A stretch of 64,000 nt of DNA from Anaerotignum sp. MSJ-24 (GTDB lineage Bacteria; Bacillota; Clostridia; Lachnospirales; Anaerotignaceae): NCBI RefSeq assembly GCF_018918145.1, contig NZ_JAHLPX010000001.1, forward strand, positions 248,001 to 312,000. The letters run 5' to 3'. This document shows, piece by piece, positions 50,246-60,311 of this stretch. Each line of letters opens with the position of its first letter. The first letter of the stretch is position 1. Both the position numbers and the translations under genes were made by a program. The notes beneath the pieces were generated by a model, which saw only the letters and a list, made by a program, of their open reading frames with translations, made no database searches and had not been told where the DNA came from.

Positions 50246-50737
50246 TCAACACGGCACTTGCAGCTTCTTTATATAGAACCTATTCATTGTGCTGTGTACA
50301 ACCGCCTTCGGCTTTTCAATTTCCCGGAAGCCGAGCTTTTCATACATTTTTACTGCCGTTGCAAGATTGGTATGCGTTTCGAGGTAAAGCAGTTTATAGC
50401 CTGCTTTTCGTGCAAACTCCTCCGCAAGCGACATAAGCTGTTTTCCGTAACCTTTGCCCTTTGCTTCGTCCGAAAGATACAGCTTTTGTATCTCTGCACA
50501 GCCATCAAAGCCGTCAAACTCCGCAATGCCTATTCCTCCGATAGTTTCGCCTTCATCGTTTTTTGCGATATAATAAACCCTTTTGTCCGGAGCTGCGTTA
50601 TAAAATTCGCTCAGGTTATCTAAACCCTTATCGAAATATACTGTTCCCGGAATGTTGAGGCGTGCTTTTTCCAGATTATGTCTGACTATTTTTGCGATAG
50701 CAGCATTATCTGATTTATCTATTTTTTTATAGTTCAT
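50246..50737 (-). CDS. GNAT-family N-acetyltransferase
   Basis: 163 residues. GNAT fold with IGGIGIAEFDGFDGCAEIQKLYLSDEAKGKGYGKQLMS, where QKLYLSDEAKGKGYG is the acetyl-CoA loop, followed by LYLETHTNLATAVKMYEKLGF. It transfers acetyl from acetyl-CoA to an unknown amine. ATG 50737 with a GGAGGG site. Confidence 0.9.
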   Translation of the reverse strand: MNYKKIDKSDNAAIAKIVRHNLEKARLNIPGTVYFDKGLDNLSEFYNAAPDKRVYYIAKNDEGETIGGIGIAEFDGFDGCAEIQKLYLSDEAKGKGYGKQLMSLAEEFARKAGYKLLYLETHTNLATAVKMYEKLGFREIEKPKAVVHSTMNRFYIKKLQVPC

Positions 50738-50805
50738 GTTTTTCCCTCCGAAATATATTTATCAAATGAGTATATTTTATAACATTTACAGCATTAACAC
50801 AAACA

Positions 50806-50842
50806 AAACTGCCCTTCCCATCAAAGCTTACGGAAAGGGCTT
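50806..50842 (-). terminator. Terminator after the DUF362 gene
   Basis: Minus strand GCCCTTTCC pairs with GGAAGGGC, then AGTTTTG; 15 bases past the stop. Confidence 0.6.
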
Positions 50843-50856
50843 TATTCGTACTTGAA

Positions 50857-51987
50857 TTATTTTATTGTAATAAGCTCATACTCTCTTGAACCGATACCGA
50901 TTTTTTCAGCATGCTCAAGACAGCTCTTATACTCTGCATTATGCGTTGTATTTTCGAAATGGTCATGCTTATCACAGAAATCCTTCTTAGCCATATTGTC
51001 GGAAAGCTGGCTGTTGGGAAGAGGCTCCTGTTTAAGGCAGGCATCAACGCAGGCTTGGTCAAGTGCAAGGGGATCAAATGATGCAAACATACCAAGATTG
51101 GGAAGTATAGGTGCATCGTTTTCGGGATGACAGTCGCAGTTAGGTGAAACATCAACTACAAGAGAAATATGGAAATTCGGTCTGCCGTCAACAACAGCCT
51201 TTGCATACTCTGCCATTTTTTTATTAAGCTCAATAGTGCTCGACCAGTTCATAAACTCGATTGCGTCTGTATTACAAGCACCGATACAACGTCCACAGCC
51301 CACACAATTATCTGTATTTACCGACATCTTTCTTGTTGCTTCGTCAAACACAAGACCATTGTTTGCACATTCTCTCATACAGCGTTTACAGCCAACGCAT
51401 TTATCCGCATGAATCTCGGGCTTTCCGCTCATATGCTGATCCTTTTTGCCGGCTCTTGAGCCGCTGCCCATACCGATATTTTTGATTGCACCGCCGAATC
51501 CGGTAGTCTCATGGCCTTTGAAATGGTTAAGGCTTATGAATATATCAGCATCCATGATAGCACGACCGATTTTAGCGTTTTCTACACATTCTCCGCCAAC
51601 AACGGGAACATCAATATCGTCTGTACCCTTAAGTCCATCTGCAATGATAACAGGACAGCCTACGGAAAGAGGTGTAAAGCCGTTCTCCCATGCACAATAC
51701 AGATGCTCTATTGCATTCTTTCTGCTACCGACATAAAGTGTATTACAGTCTGTAAGAAAAGGCTTTCCTCCAAGCTCATAAACAACATCTGCAACAGCCT
51801 TTGCATAATTCGGTCTTAAATAACCGAGGTTGCCAAGCTCACCAAAGTTCATTTTTATGGCAACAAACTTATTTTCCATGTCAATCTGTTCGATTCCGGC
51901 AGCCTTCATAAGTCTTTTAAGCTTAGTAGGAAGACCTTCACCTAATTTTGCTCTGAAGTCAGTAAAATATACCTTAGATTTTTCCAT
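50857..51987 (-). CDS. DUF362 protein with two 4Fe-4S clusters
   Basis: 376 residues. A DUF362 domain (MNFGELGNLGYLRPNYAKAVADVV, LTDCNTLYVGSRKNAIEHLYCA, DIFISLNHFKGHETTGFGGAIKNIGMG) is followed by two ferredoxin motifs, CVGCKRCMRECANN and CVGCGRCIGACNTD, and a CxC near residue 293. DUF362 proteins are iron-sulfur proteins of uncertain electron-transfer role. It is 13 bases after the flavodoxin-like reductase and has a GAGGAG site, so the two redox proteins likely work together. Confidence 0.88.
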   Translation of the reverse strand: MEKSKVYFTDFRAKLGEGLPTKLKRLMKAAGIEQIDMENKFVAIKMNFGELGNLGYLRPNYAKAVADVVYELGGKPFLTDCNTLYVGSRKNAIEHLYCAWENGFTPLSVGCPVIIADGLKGTDDIDVPVVGGECVENAKIGRAIMDADIFISLNHFKGHETTGFGGAIKNIGMGSGSRAGKKDQHMSGKPEIHADKCVGCKRCMRECANNGLVFDEATRKMSVNTDNCVGCGRCIGACNTDAIEFMNWSSTIELNKKMAEYAKAVVDGRPNFHISLVVDVSPNCDCHPENDAPILPNLGMFASFDPLALDQACVDACLKQEPLPNSQLSDNMAKKDFCDKHDHFENTTHNAEYKSCLEHAEKIGIGSREYELITIK

Positions 51988-52000
51988 TCTTTTCTCCTCT

Positions 52001-52540
52001 TCAAATATTCTTTCCCAATTCAAACGCAGCTTTCATTACGTCTTGATGATTTACCGCAGCTCCTGCATCGTCAATGCCTCCGCCGAACACAATACCCTTC
52101 AGCTCGGCTCTTTCAAAGCAATCAACCCAGCCCTGTATTCCTTTTATAGTGCCTTCGGCAGCCGACCGTTCATTCTCCGCGGCAGTCGCAAGAAGATAAA
52201 TGTCCTTGAATTTATAGTCCGAGCCATAAAGTGAATTTGCACGGTCGAGCAATGTTTTAAGCTGTCCGCTCATGCTATAATAATACACCGGCGTTGCAAA
52301 TGCAATAACCTCGGCATTTTTCATTTTTTCCGTAATTTCTATGGCATCGTCCTTTATAAAACAGCTTCCTGTTTTGATACACGAAAGACAGCCCTTGCAG
52401 AATGCAATATTCTTGCCCTTAAGGCTGACCTTTTCAACCTCATGTCCGGCTTGTACCGCACCCTTGGCAAACTCGTCGGCAATAAGCTCGGAATTTGAGT
52501 TATGTCTTAAGCTTGAAGAAATAATAAGTACCTTTTTCAT
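52001..52540 (-). CDS. NADPH-dependent FMN reductase / flavodoxin-fold protein
   Basis: 179 residues. VLIISSSLRHNSNSELIADEF is the FMN phosphate loop, FCKGCLSCIKTGSCFIKDD has cysteines suggesting an iron-sulfur or redox site (iron-sulfur flavoprotein type), and FATPVYYYSMSGQLKTLLDRANSL is the FMN ring-binding region. It likely passes electrons between NAD(P)H and the DUF362 iron-sulfur protein encoded next. Confidence 0.88.
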   Translation of the reverse strand: MKKVLIISSSLRHNSNSELIADEFAKGAVQAGHEVEKVSLKGKNIAFCKGCLSCIKTGSCFIKDDAIEITEKMKNAEVIAFATPVYYYSMSGQLKTLLDRANSLYGSDYKFKDIYLLATAAENERSAAEGTIKGIQGWVDCFERAELKGIVFGGGIDDAGAAVNHQDVMKAAFELGKNI

Positions 52541-52693
52541 AACAAAACCTCTCTCTATGTCTGTTTTATAAGTATTATAGCGGCTGTGTGCGGCAGTGGC
52601 AAATACTTTGTTTATCGGTTGTGATATGTCTGAAAGGCATGACTTGCAGTTTTCGATACAATGTAAATAAATATTATACAGTAGGCTTTTTGA

Positions 52694-52760
52694 ACCACGT
52701 GACTACCACGTGGTTTTCGGGCATACAAAAAGCCGTAAACCTTCTCGGTCTACGGCTTAA
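52694..52760 (-). terminator. Terminator of the GAF/PAS hybrid kinase plus a perfect palindrome
   Basis: AAGCCGTA/TACGGCTT (52731-52758) with a minus-strand T run is a standard terminator. Next to it AACCACGTG-N5-CACGTGGTT (52694-52716) is a separate palindrome of unknown role. Confidence 0.75.
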
Positions 52761-52767
52761 TCTGCAA

Positions 52768-55356
52768 TTATTTCAAATACTTACCTATTATCTTCATTAG
52801 CTTTTCAATATCTATCGGCTTAGAACAATGTGCATTCATACCGACGGCAAGGCATTTTTCTATATCTTCATTATAGGCATTGGCTGTCACTGCAATAATC
52901 GGTATTGTTCTCGCTTCATCAAAATCCAATGCACGAATTGCCGCCGCTGCGTCAAGTCCGTTCATAACCGGCATCTGCATATCCATAAGTATAATGTCAA
53001 AGCTATGCGGCTTACTGTTCTTAAATTCCGAAACACACTCAACGCCGTTTCTCGCTCTCGTACAGCTTATGTCATAATCACTGAGCTGTTCACAAAGTAT
53101 TTCATAGTTAAGGTCGTTATCCTCTGCAATAAGTATATTTACCGTCCTGTCAAACTCAACCGGCGTATTATCCTCAGTATCTGCTACATCGGCCTCATCA
53201 CAATACGGTACATCAATAACTACCTTAAATGTTGTGCCTTCGTTTATTTTGCTCTTTGCCTCTATCGTTCCGCCCATGATGTCAACGAGCTTTTTGACTA
53301 TGGCAAGACCAAGCCCGCTGCCACGGACTGTATTCACTCTTGTGTCCACCGCTCTCGAAAACTCCGAATACATAACCTCCATAAATTCCTCAGACATTCC
53401 TATACCTGTGTCGCTTACTATCGAAACAAGCCTTGTCATGTTTTCCTTCGGAGATTTTTCTTCATATATCTCAAAGTTTATACTGCCGCCTTCGTTTGTA
53501 TATTTAACGGCATTTGACAGAAGATTTATATTTATCTGGTTCAGTCTCAGTTTATCAACCATAAGATATTCATGCTCAATATCATGCTTTACAAATTCAT
53601 AATTAAGCTGTTTATTTGAGCCTGCGGCGGTCGATTTATAAAATTCAAATATTTCCGAAACGCTTGTCTGTTGAGGCACAAGCTGCATACTGTTGTTTTC
53701 TATTTTGGACATATCGAGAACATCATCAATAAGCTGTTCAAGGTTTTTACCGCTCATCTCTATTTTATCAAGACATTCCTTAAGCTTTTCGGTATTTTCA
53801 ATATTCTTTTCGGCTATATTCGTAAAGCCCATAATTACATTCATAGGCGTGCGAATATCATGCGATATTCTTGAGAGGAATTCGCTCTTTGCTTTATTGG
53901 CCTTATTTGCCTCCTCTGCCGCAACGATCCAATATTTCTCACGGCGTTTTTCCTCACTTATAAGTCTGATAACACAGAGTGCCTCGGTTGTTAGGCCGTT
54001 TTTATCTCTTTTATGCGATATAAATCTGGCAAGATGCCAGTTTCCGTCAGCCGCAAAATACTCAACAGCATCGGTTTCGTCATATTTCAATCTTTCGCTC
54101 AATGTAGTAAGATTAAAGAACTTTAACGCCTTTTCTCTGTACTCCTCAGCAACAAAACTATTGCATATTTTCTTCATTTTTGCAGCGGCACTTCCGTTTT
54201 TTCCGCTTAATTTATATACAGATGTATCTCTCGAAATTTCATCGTAACTGTCATTTGTAAGGTCAATATGATACATGGCGAAATAAATTTTACTTACCGA
54301 CGATATAATATCATTACTCATTCTTGATTCGGCAAGTGCTTTTTCAATCAAAGCCCGTTGTCTGCGCTCCTCTTCTATAACTCTGTCAACGCTTCTGAAA
54401 TCGGCAAGCACAACAAAGCTGTCCTCCGACCGGCTTATTCTTGTAATTCGCATTTCAAAATAACGATCGCCGTTATTATTGGGCCGACTCTGAAAACGGT
54501 ATGAAATGCTGTCTTTATCGCTGAGCTCCTGCATAAGATAATTCACATCAAACATCTTACGCATATCCGGAGCAGATTCCTTTATAACAAAATTGTTATA
54601 ATACTTTTCCATCTCCTTGGAATAAATAATACGTGTATTTACCATTCCCATAAGCTGAATGGACGCATTTGCATTCATATCCAGCTTAACTATTTCAGCC
54701 GTATCGTTCATAAGATTCATACGATATACCGATGTACTGTCACGGCAAAGCACAAGCAGATTCTGACGTTCTTTTTCCATTTCGGCAATATTTTTCTGCT
54801 GCTCCGCCTGTTTAAGCTCAAGCTCATTGACCATATTTATATTGTTACGGACACTTATTATATGTGCTCCGATAAATTTTATTTCACTAAGAAAAAGCTC
54901 CGATACATTAATTCTCGGATTATCTATACCGATAATGCCCAGAAAAGAATTTCTGCCCATAATCGGAACGGCAATAACAGACTGTACATTATTCAGCTTA
55001 AGCCTTTTATATTCATATGGCATTGTATGCCTTATCTCTTCAACATCATTTATAAATATATTTTTATTTTTTTCGAATTCTATTATCCAATTAGGAATGC
55101 TCATTTCAGAAACAATATCAAATTTTTCATTCCATGGTTCAACATTCTCATTCTGCCATTCAAAAGCATTTGCAAACTCAAGCCTATTATTTTCAATTTT
55201 ATCACAAAGAAAAACCCTGTCAGCCTTTGTATATTTTCCGAGAAGACCGAGAATATATGTTATCTCATTTGTCAGCTCGTCCACACTATGTGCCTGTTCA
55301 AGCTCTGTAAGTCTTTGCAGTATCCATTCGACGCGACTTTGATTTTCGCCGTTCAT
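52768..55356 (-). CDS. Hybrid sensor histidine kinase with GAF and PAS-like sensors and receiver
   Basis: 862 residues, cytosolic. GAF domain (about 15-180: KYTKADRVFLCDKIENNRLEFANAFEW), a short coiled coil, a middle sensor region, then the module IISSVSKIYFAMYHIDL ... FFNLTTLSERL shared with the kinase at 17.3 kb, HisKA with LSRISHDIRTPMNVIMG, HATPase with NAVKYTNEGGSI, DTGIGMSEEF, GSGLGLAIVKKL, and a receiver with IILMDMQMPVMNGLD. Start ATG 55356 with an AAGGAG site. Confidence 0.9.
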   Translation of the reverse strand: MNGENQSRVEWILQRLTELEQAHSVDELTNEITYILGLLGKYTKADRVFLCDKIENNRLEFANAFEWQNENVEPWNEKFDIVSEMSIPNWIIEFEKNKNIFINDVEEIRHTMPYEYKRLKLNNVQSVIAVPIMGRNSFLGIIGIDNPRINVSELFLSEIKFIGAHIISVRNNINMVNELELKQAEQQKNIAEMEKERQNLLVLCRDSTSVYRMNLMNDTAEIVKLDMNANASIQLMGMVNTRIIYSKEMEKYYNNFVIKESAPDMRKMFDVNYLMQELSDKDSISYRFQSRPNNNGDRYFEMRITRISRSEDSFVVLADFRSVDRVIEEERRQRALIEKALAESRMSNDIISSVSKIYFAMYHIDLTNDSYDEISRDTSVYKLSGKNGSAAAKMKKICNSFVAEEYREKALKFFNLTTLSERLKYDETDAVEYFAADGNWHLARFISHKRDKNGLTTEALCVIRLISEEKRREKYWIVAAEEANKANKAKSEFLSRISHDIRTPMNVIMGFTNIAEKNIENTEKLKECLDKIEMSGKNLEQLIDDVLDMSKIENNSMQLVPQQTSVSEIFEFYKSTAAGSNKQLNYEFVKHDIEHEYLMVDKLRLNQININLLSNAVKYTNEGGSINFEIYEEKSPKENMTRLVSIVSDTGIGMSEEFMEVMYSEFSRAVDTRVNTVRGSGLGLAIVKKLVDIMGGTIEAKSKINEGTTFKVVIDVPYCDEADVADTEDNTPVEFDRTVNILIAEDNDLNYEILCEQLSDYDISCTRARNGVECVSEFKNSKPHSFDIILMDMQMPVMNGLDAAAAIRALDFDEARTIPIIAVTANAYNEDIEKCLAVGMNAHCSKPIDIEKLMKIIGKYLK

Positions 55357-55454
55357 GATTAAAGTATCTCCTTTCCTGTATACAAGCATACGGCACTATT
55401 CTAACATTAAATTATCATAAGGTAAACAGGTTTTTGACTCAGTTGCAATTAAAC

Positions 55455-55487
55455 AAAAAATAGGAATGGTTTTGCAACCATTCCTAT
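55455..55487 (-). terminator. Terminator after the large surface protein
   Basis: TAGGAATGGTT/AACCATTCCTA (55461-55471, 55476-55486) with an A run on the plus strand, giving a minus-strand T run. Confidence 0.88.
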
Positions 55488-55509
55488 GATATAAGCTATT
55501 TAATCCCCT

Positions 55510-55566
55510 AAACTATTTCGCAGAAATAGTTTATCAAAGTTTTGTGGGGTTTAGGGCAACGCCACA
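55510..55566 (-). repeat. B element 14 (inverted, partial)
   Basis: H3 AAACTATTTC/GAAATAGTTT 55510-55532 is intact, H2 is lost, H1 is damaged. It lies between the surface-protein stop and its terminator. Confidence 0.7.
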
Positions 55567-55571
55567 TATAA

Positions 55572-58500
55572 TTATTCCTTTGTTATAACTATCTTTAATT
55601 CGTCTGCAAGCCACTCTACGTCTGCACCGAGATTTTCGGCAATAAACCTGAGCGGCAGATATGTTCTGTCGTCTGCAATAAACGCCGGGCTGTCGAGCTT
55701 GACCGCAACGCCGTTTACATACGCCGTATCACTGCCGATTGTAATGGCTATCGCATTTTCACCGATAATTGAAACTGTTCTTGTATTGCTGTCCCAAAGC
55801 ACCTTTGCACCGAGTGCCTCTGCAACAAATCTTGCCGGCAACATTGTTCTTTCGTTTACTATAACCGGTGCTACGTCGTTTACAACGCTTTCACCGAATA
55901 CAATCGCATTTTTACTTCCGACCGTAAGTATTAATTTCTTGTTTTCTTCAGGCTTAGTTGTATCATTTTCTACTTTAGGCAGAGTATATGATGATCCGCC
56001 TGTTGTCGGCATATAAACATGTACGTTTATTTCTGCCTCAACCGGATTATAGTTTAAGCTGTCCGGCGTGAACACTGCCATTCTTGTGAAATCGCCTGTG
56101 GATTTCATCTTTTCACTGCCATCCTTCCATGACCATGTTCCGGAAAGAACACCGTCCGTAAACCATGTATCAACACCTGTTACCTCACCGCCGCTTATAG
56201 CCGAAGTCGAAAGCTGTCTGTTTCTCTTTACCTTTTCGGCAACAGGAAGTTCCGTTACTGTCGGTGTTGCCTTAAGCACCTCGAAATTCTGTGTCTTTTC
56301 CGCATAGGAATAGTCATTTGTTTCCTCTACATATGCCTTTGCGATATACTGACCTGCATTTTTGGGTATTTCAGTTGTCCAGTTTTCGCCGTCAGCGGAA
56401 AATACAAGCTGAGGCTTTCCAAATTTCGCCTTATTGGTATCTATTATAATAACCGAATCACCGTAAGTCCAGTCATTTATCTCCCAGAACTCCGTTATCT
56501 CGTTTACTGCCTGCTTAATTGTAAAGTTCTTTGTCTCCTCTGCATCGCTATAATTGTCACTTCCGTCAACATACGCTTTTATAAGGTAGCTTCCGGCTGA
56601 CTTCGGCTGTTCCGTTGTCCAGCTTTCGCCGCCGTCAATGGAATATTTGAAATTAACAAGACCGAATTTTGCCGTGCCGTTAGGTATCTTTTTATCTTCG
56701 CCGAAGTACCATTCATCGGGAAAATCAAAGACTTCTATTTTGTTTTTGTCCTTTATTACAAACTGCTTTGTTTCTTCCACATAGTTATAAAAATCGCTTT
56801 CCTCTACATACGCCTTTATTGTGTAATATCCTGCGTCTGTCGGCTGTGTATCCGTTTCCGGATAGCCAACCTGTGAATATTTGAACTTAACCGTACCATG
56901 CTTTGCATCTGCGGAAGGTGTCTTTTCGGCTTCACCGTATACCCAGCTTTCGGGGAATGTAAAGTTTGTTATCTCATTGTCTGCCTTTTCTATAACAAGT
57001 GCTCTCGTTAATGTTTTAAAGTATGCTGAAATACTTCCGTCCGCATTGCCGCCGCTTACAACATTGACATCATATAAACCGGGATTTATCGGTTCTACCC
57101 TGTCCATTTTTCCCGAAGCGTTCGCAGTGTAGAAAACATTAACATTAACACCGTCAACGCCTTCTACGTTCAGGTTCCTAAGCACAAATTCCTTTCTTGT
57201 TCCGTCATATTTATATGTCTGCCTTGATTCGTCAAAGGATATTCTGACATTAACCTGATTATTGAAATCAAGAACAATTCGTGTGCTGTTTTCAAAATGA
57301 GGAAGCTCGCCGCCTGTCATAGGTATTATCCAAATACTTCTGCTCCAGCCGTTCCATGCGTATTCAGCACCTGTATACAGATAGAAGCTGCCGTTTGCCG
57401 GTTTAAGATCCAGTCCGTTTATTTTTGTTTCGGATTTATTGTTATCCGGCACAGCACCATTCACCTTAACGCTGTTGAGCGCATAGTTTCCGCTGAGCTT
57501 ATTTGAACTGCCGATACGGCTTGCATTTGTTCCCGTAATGCTGTCGTTGAAGGAAACACAGCCTGTTATTTCAGTCGCATTTGCACCGATTCCGGCGGCT
57601 GTTTTTCCGCTGACCGTTGCTGTTGAGTAGCAGTTCTTTATTGTACTGCCGTTGCCGGATATACCGCCGGCACTGCCATTTGGCGCGTAAACAGTTCCCG
57701 TTGAATAGCAGTTTTCGATAGTTCCGCCGTTGGCAACAATCGCACCGCCGTAATAAATGGTAGTTGTTATATTGCAGTCTATTACCGCAAGGTTTTTGAC
57801 TGTTCCGGTTATATCTCCGAACAAACCGCCGTAATATCGACCATCACTATTATTGAGATTTGTTATTTCGTGTCCGTCACCGTCATAGATTCCCTTGAAC
57901 TTGGTTTTGGCACTGTCATCTGTACCAATGGGTATCCATTCTATACCATCCAAATCTATATCTGTGGTCTGCTTGAAATAATTTCCTGCATAGCCTGTTT
58001 CGCTGTTTACTCTGTCCCTCAATTTAATAAGGTCATCCCTATTCTGTATGAGATAAGGCGAAGCCTGTGTGCCTTTGCCCGAAAAGTCGGCTGTTGTACT
58101 GCCGGAACGCATATAGCTCGGAAGAGGTTTTGCTGTGCTTACGTTCTCGTTTTTGAGCGTAGGGAGCATATTGTCCTCAAAGTTCCAGATGTCCGATGCC
58201 TTTTCGCCGCCTATGTCCTTGAAAATTTCGCTGAACTGCTTATCAAGGCCTTTGCCACTGCTGTAAGATATATTTGCACCATGGTCTTTGTTATGACCAT
58301 AAAAGTCACTACTTGTGGATATATCACTTCCATTCACCTTCATCTGTGCGTATGCGTAGTTGTTATCGGTAATATCATCTGAGGTATAAAATAATATTCT
58401 TGTCGTACGAGGAGAACCTACTTGATCCAACTGGCCTCCGGTTAATTTTTGTCCTAATGCAACGCAATTTTTAATTTCGATTCGTCCGGCTGGAATGGCG

Positions 58501-60311
58501 GCTATTCCGCTTGCATGTCCTTTGTCGGTATCTATTGATTCTACATTACACACAGTATAGCAATTTATAATCTTTTTAAAGCCTGTTCCAACTAAACCGC
58601 CTGCCTCGCTTCCTTTTACAGTTCCTGTTGCGTAACAGTTCAGGATTGTTCCTACATTACTTCCAACATCCATTCCGGCACCTGCTATTGTTCCGGCATC
58701 ATCATAACTTTCTATATCACAGTTTTCAAGACCGAGGTTTTTAATAACACCTCCGCTTCCTATGACACCGAATAATCCTGAATGTATGAATTTAGCTGAC
58801 ACCTTCAGGTTTTTTATTACATGTCCGTTACCGTCGTATGTTCCGCAAAACTTATTGTATACTTTTCCTTCCGAATTTGTATTTCTTACTGAAGTTGTAT
58901 TTGCTATCGGAATCCATTCTTCTCCTTCAAGATCAATATCGGCAGTCTGTTTAAAATACTTATTTGTAAATTTATTTCCGTTATAATAATCTTTTTCCGA
59001 ACTGCCGCCGTTTACCTTATTTCTGAGGTTTATGAGGTCATATTTATTATTGATTAAATAAGGATCGCTCTGTGTGCCACTGCCCTTGAAATCGCCGTCC
59101 GAGGTATAGAGATATGTCGGGAAGTTACTGCCCGGCTCATCATTGCCGTCCGCAAGGACAGGTAAATCCTCAGTAAAATTCCATGCGTCGTCGTCTTCGA
59201 AAATATCACTGAATTCTGTGCTGAAGCCGCCGGAATTATATGTAATATCCTTTCCCTGTATGTTGCCGTCTGTATTCATGCCGCTCCATGCGTAGCAGTT
59301 ATCCGGAGCAGTATTTCCGCCGTTAATGCGGTTTACGGAACTTCCTTCAAGCTTTTCGCCAAGAACAACCGCACCTGTTATCGTTATTCCGTCTGCATTT
59401 CCGACAATACCACCGGCCTCATTATTGGATTTAACATTACATAAGGAATAGCATTTACTTACAGAGCCGCTTTCGTCCATATATCCGGCAATACCGCCTG
59501 CGTTTTCCTTTGCGGTTACACTGCCCGATGTCCAGCAGTTTCTTATCACCGTATCGGTTGCATATCCGACAACCGCACCGACATAATCCGCCGAAGTATC
59601 TACTCCGAAATTGACAATCGCAAGATTTTCAATAACCGCACCTTCGGCAACGGAAAAGAAGCCTGCCGATGTGCCGTTTGCTTTGATTTTAATATTTTTT
59701 ACGGAATAGCCGCCGCCGTTATATTTTCCTCTGAAGGAACCAATGCCCTTCCAATCTATATTTTTCATATTTATATCGGCAACCTGTTCAAAGCTTGCAT
59801 CCTTCCATAAACCGCCCCAATAGCTTGTGGCGTTTTCGACCTTGCCTGCCAGATCAACAAGCTGGTCTGCCGTTGAAATTTTGAACACAGTCTTTGTTGC
59901 GTTTGCGTTTTCACCGTCATAAAGGGCGATACCGCCGTCAATGCTGTCGAGATATTCAACGAGCATGAAATATGTTGCCTGTTCGTCAAGAGAGAGGTCT
60001 TCGGGATCTTCCTCCAGAAGTGCAAGCTCATCCTCGGTAAAAGGAAGCTCCTCTTCTTCCTCTTTCTCGGATTCTTCCTGTTCCTCCTCCTGTTCGGATT
60101 CTTCGGAATCCTTTTCTTTTTCTTCTTCCTGTTTCTCTTGTTCTTTCTTCTCTTCTTTTATTTCTTTTTCTTCCTGTTCTTCGTCCTGCTGCTCCTGTTC
60201 GGCGTCATCGGAATCGACAACGTTGGTTTCAGCCGCAAATGCGGTCGAAGGTATAATTGACGCAAGCATACACACAGCTGTAAATATGCTTAATAATTTT
60301 TTAAACTTCAT
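55572..60311 (-). CDS. Large exported surface protein with GLUG-type repeats, MBG-like repeats and a stalk domain
   Basis: 1579 residues. Signal peptide (LLSIFTAVCMLASIIPSTAFA); residues about 35-110 are almost only Glu, Lys, Gln, Asp and Ser; then three blocks of GLUG-type beta repeats (GGIAGYMDESGSVSKCYS, GGLVGTGFKKIINCYT, GGISGNGSTIKNCYST); a linker; three tandem units of about 90 residues (about 1195-1435) each with ...W.(Y/F)G..., D/SAG.Y.(I/A)KAYVE and ...F.I/V.K; and a C-terminal copper-amine-oxidase-N-like stalk pair with MLPARFVAEALGA and YLPLRFIAENLGA. It is a probable wall-associated adhesin; ligand unknown. The start overlaps the TetR gene by 11 bases. Confidence 0.88.
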   Translation of the reverse strand: MKFKKLLSIFTAVCMLASIIPSTAFAAETNVVDSDDAEQEQQDEEQEEKEIKEEKKEQEKQEEEKEKDSEESEQEEEQEESEKEEEEELPFTEDELALLEEDPEDLSLDEQATYFMLVEYLDSIDGGIALYDGENANATKTVFKISTADQLVDLAGKVENATSYWGGLWKDASFEQVADINMKNIDWKGIGSFRGKYNGGGYSVKNIKIKANGTSAGFFSVAEGAVIENLAIVNFGVDTSADYVGAVVGYATDTVIRNCWTSGSVTAKENAGGIAGYMDESGSVSKCYSLCNVKSNNEAGGIVGNADGITITGAVVLGEKLEGSSVNRINGGNTAPDNCYAWSGMNTDGNIQGKDITYNSGGFSTEFSDIFEDDDAWNFTEDLPVLADGNDEPGSNFPTYLYTSDGDFKGSGTQSDPYLINNKYDLINLRNKVNGGSSEKDYYNGNKFTNKYFKQTADIDLEGEEWIPIANTTSVRNTNSEGKVYNKFCGTYDGNGHVIKNLKVSAKFIHSGLFGVIGSGGVIKNLGLENCDIESYDDAGTIAGAGMDVGSNVGTILNCYATGTVKGSEAGGLVGTGFKKIINCYTVCNVESIDTDKGHASGIAAIPAGRIEIKNCVALGQKLTGGQLDQVGSPRTTRILFYTSDDITDNNYAYAQMKVNGSDISTSSDFYGHNKDHGANISYSSGKGLDKQFSEIFKDIGGEKASDIWNFEDNMLPTLKNENVSTAKPLPSYMRSGSTTADFSGKGTQASPYLIQNRDDLIKLRDRVNSETGYAGNYFKQTTDIDLDGIEWIPIGTDDSAKTKFKGIYDGDGHEITNLNNSDGRYYGGLFGDITGTVKNLAVIDCNITTTIYYGGAIVANGGTIENCYSTGTVYAPNGSAGGISGNGSTIKNCYSTATVSGKTAAGIGANATEITGCVSFNDSITGTNASRIGSSNKLSGNYALNSVKVNGAVPDNNKSETKINGLDLKPANGSFYLYTGAEYAWNGWSRSIWIIPMTGGELPHFENSTRIVLDFNNQVNVRISFDESRQTYKYDGTRKEFVLRNLNVEGVDGVNVNVFYTANASGKMDRVEPINPGLYDVNVVSGGNADGSISAYFKTLTRALVIEKADNEITNFTFPESWVYGEAEKTPSADAKHGTVKFKYSQVGYPETDTQPTDAGYYTIKAYVEESDFYNYVEETKQFVIKDKNKIEVFDFPDEWYFGEDKKIPNGTAKFGLVNFKYSIDGGESWTTEQPKSAGSYLIKAYVDGSDNYSDAEETKNFTIKQAVNEITEFWEINDWTYGDSVIIIDTNKAKFGKPQLVFSADGENWTTEIPKNAGQYIAKAYVEETNDYSYAEKTQNFEVLKATPTVTELPVAEKVKRNRQLSTSAISGGEVTGVDTWFTDGVLSGTWSWKDGSEKMKSTGDFTRMAVFTPDSLNYNPVEAEINVHVYMPTTGGSSYTLPKVENDTTKPEENKKLILTVGSKNAIVFGESVVNDVAPVIVNERTMLPARFVAEALGAKVLWDSNTRTVSIIGENAIAITIGSDTAYVNGVAVKLDSPAFIADDRTYLPLRFIAENLGADVEWLADELKIVITKE

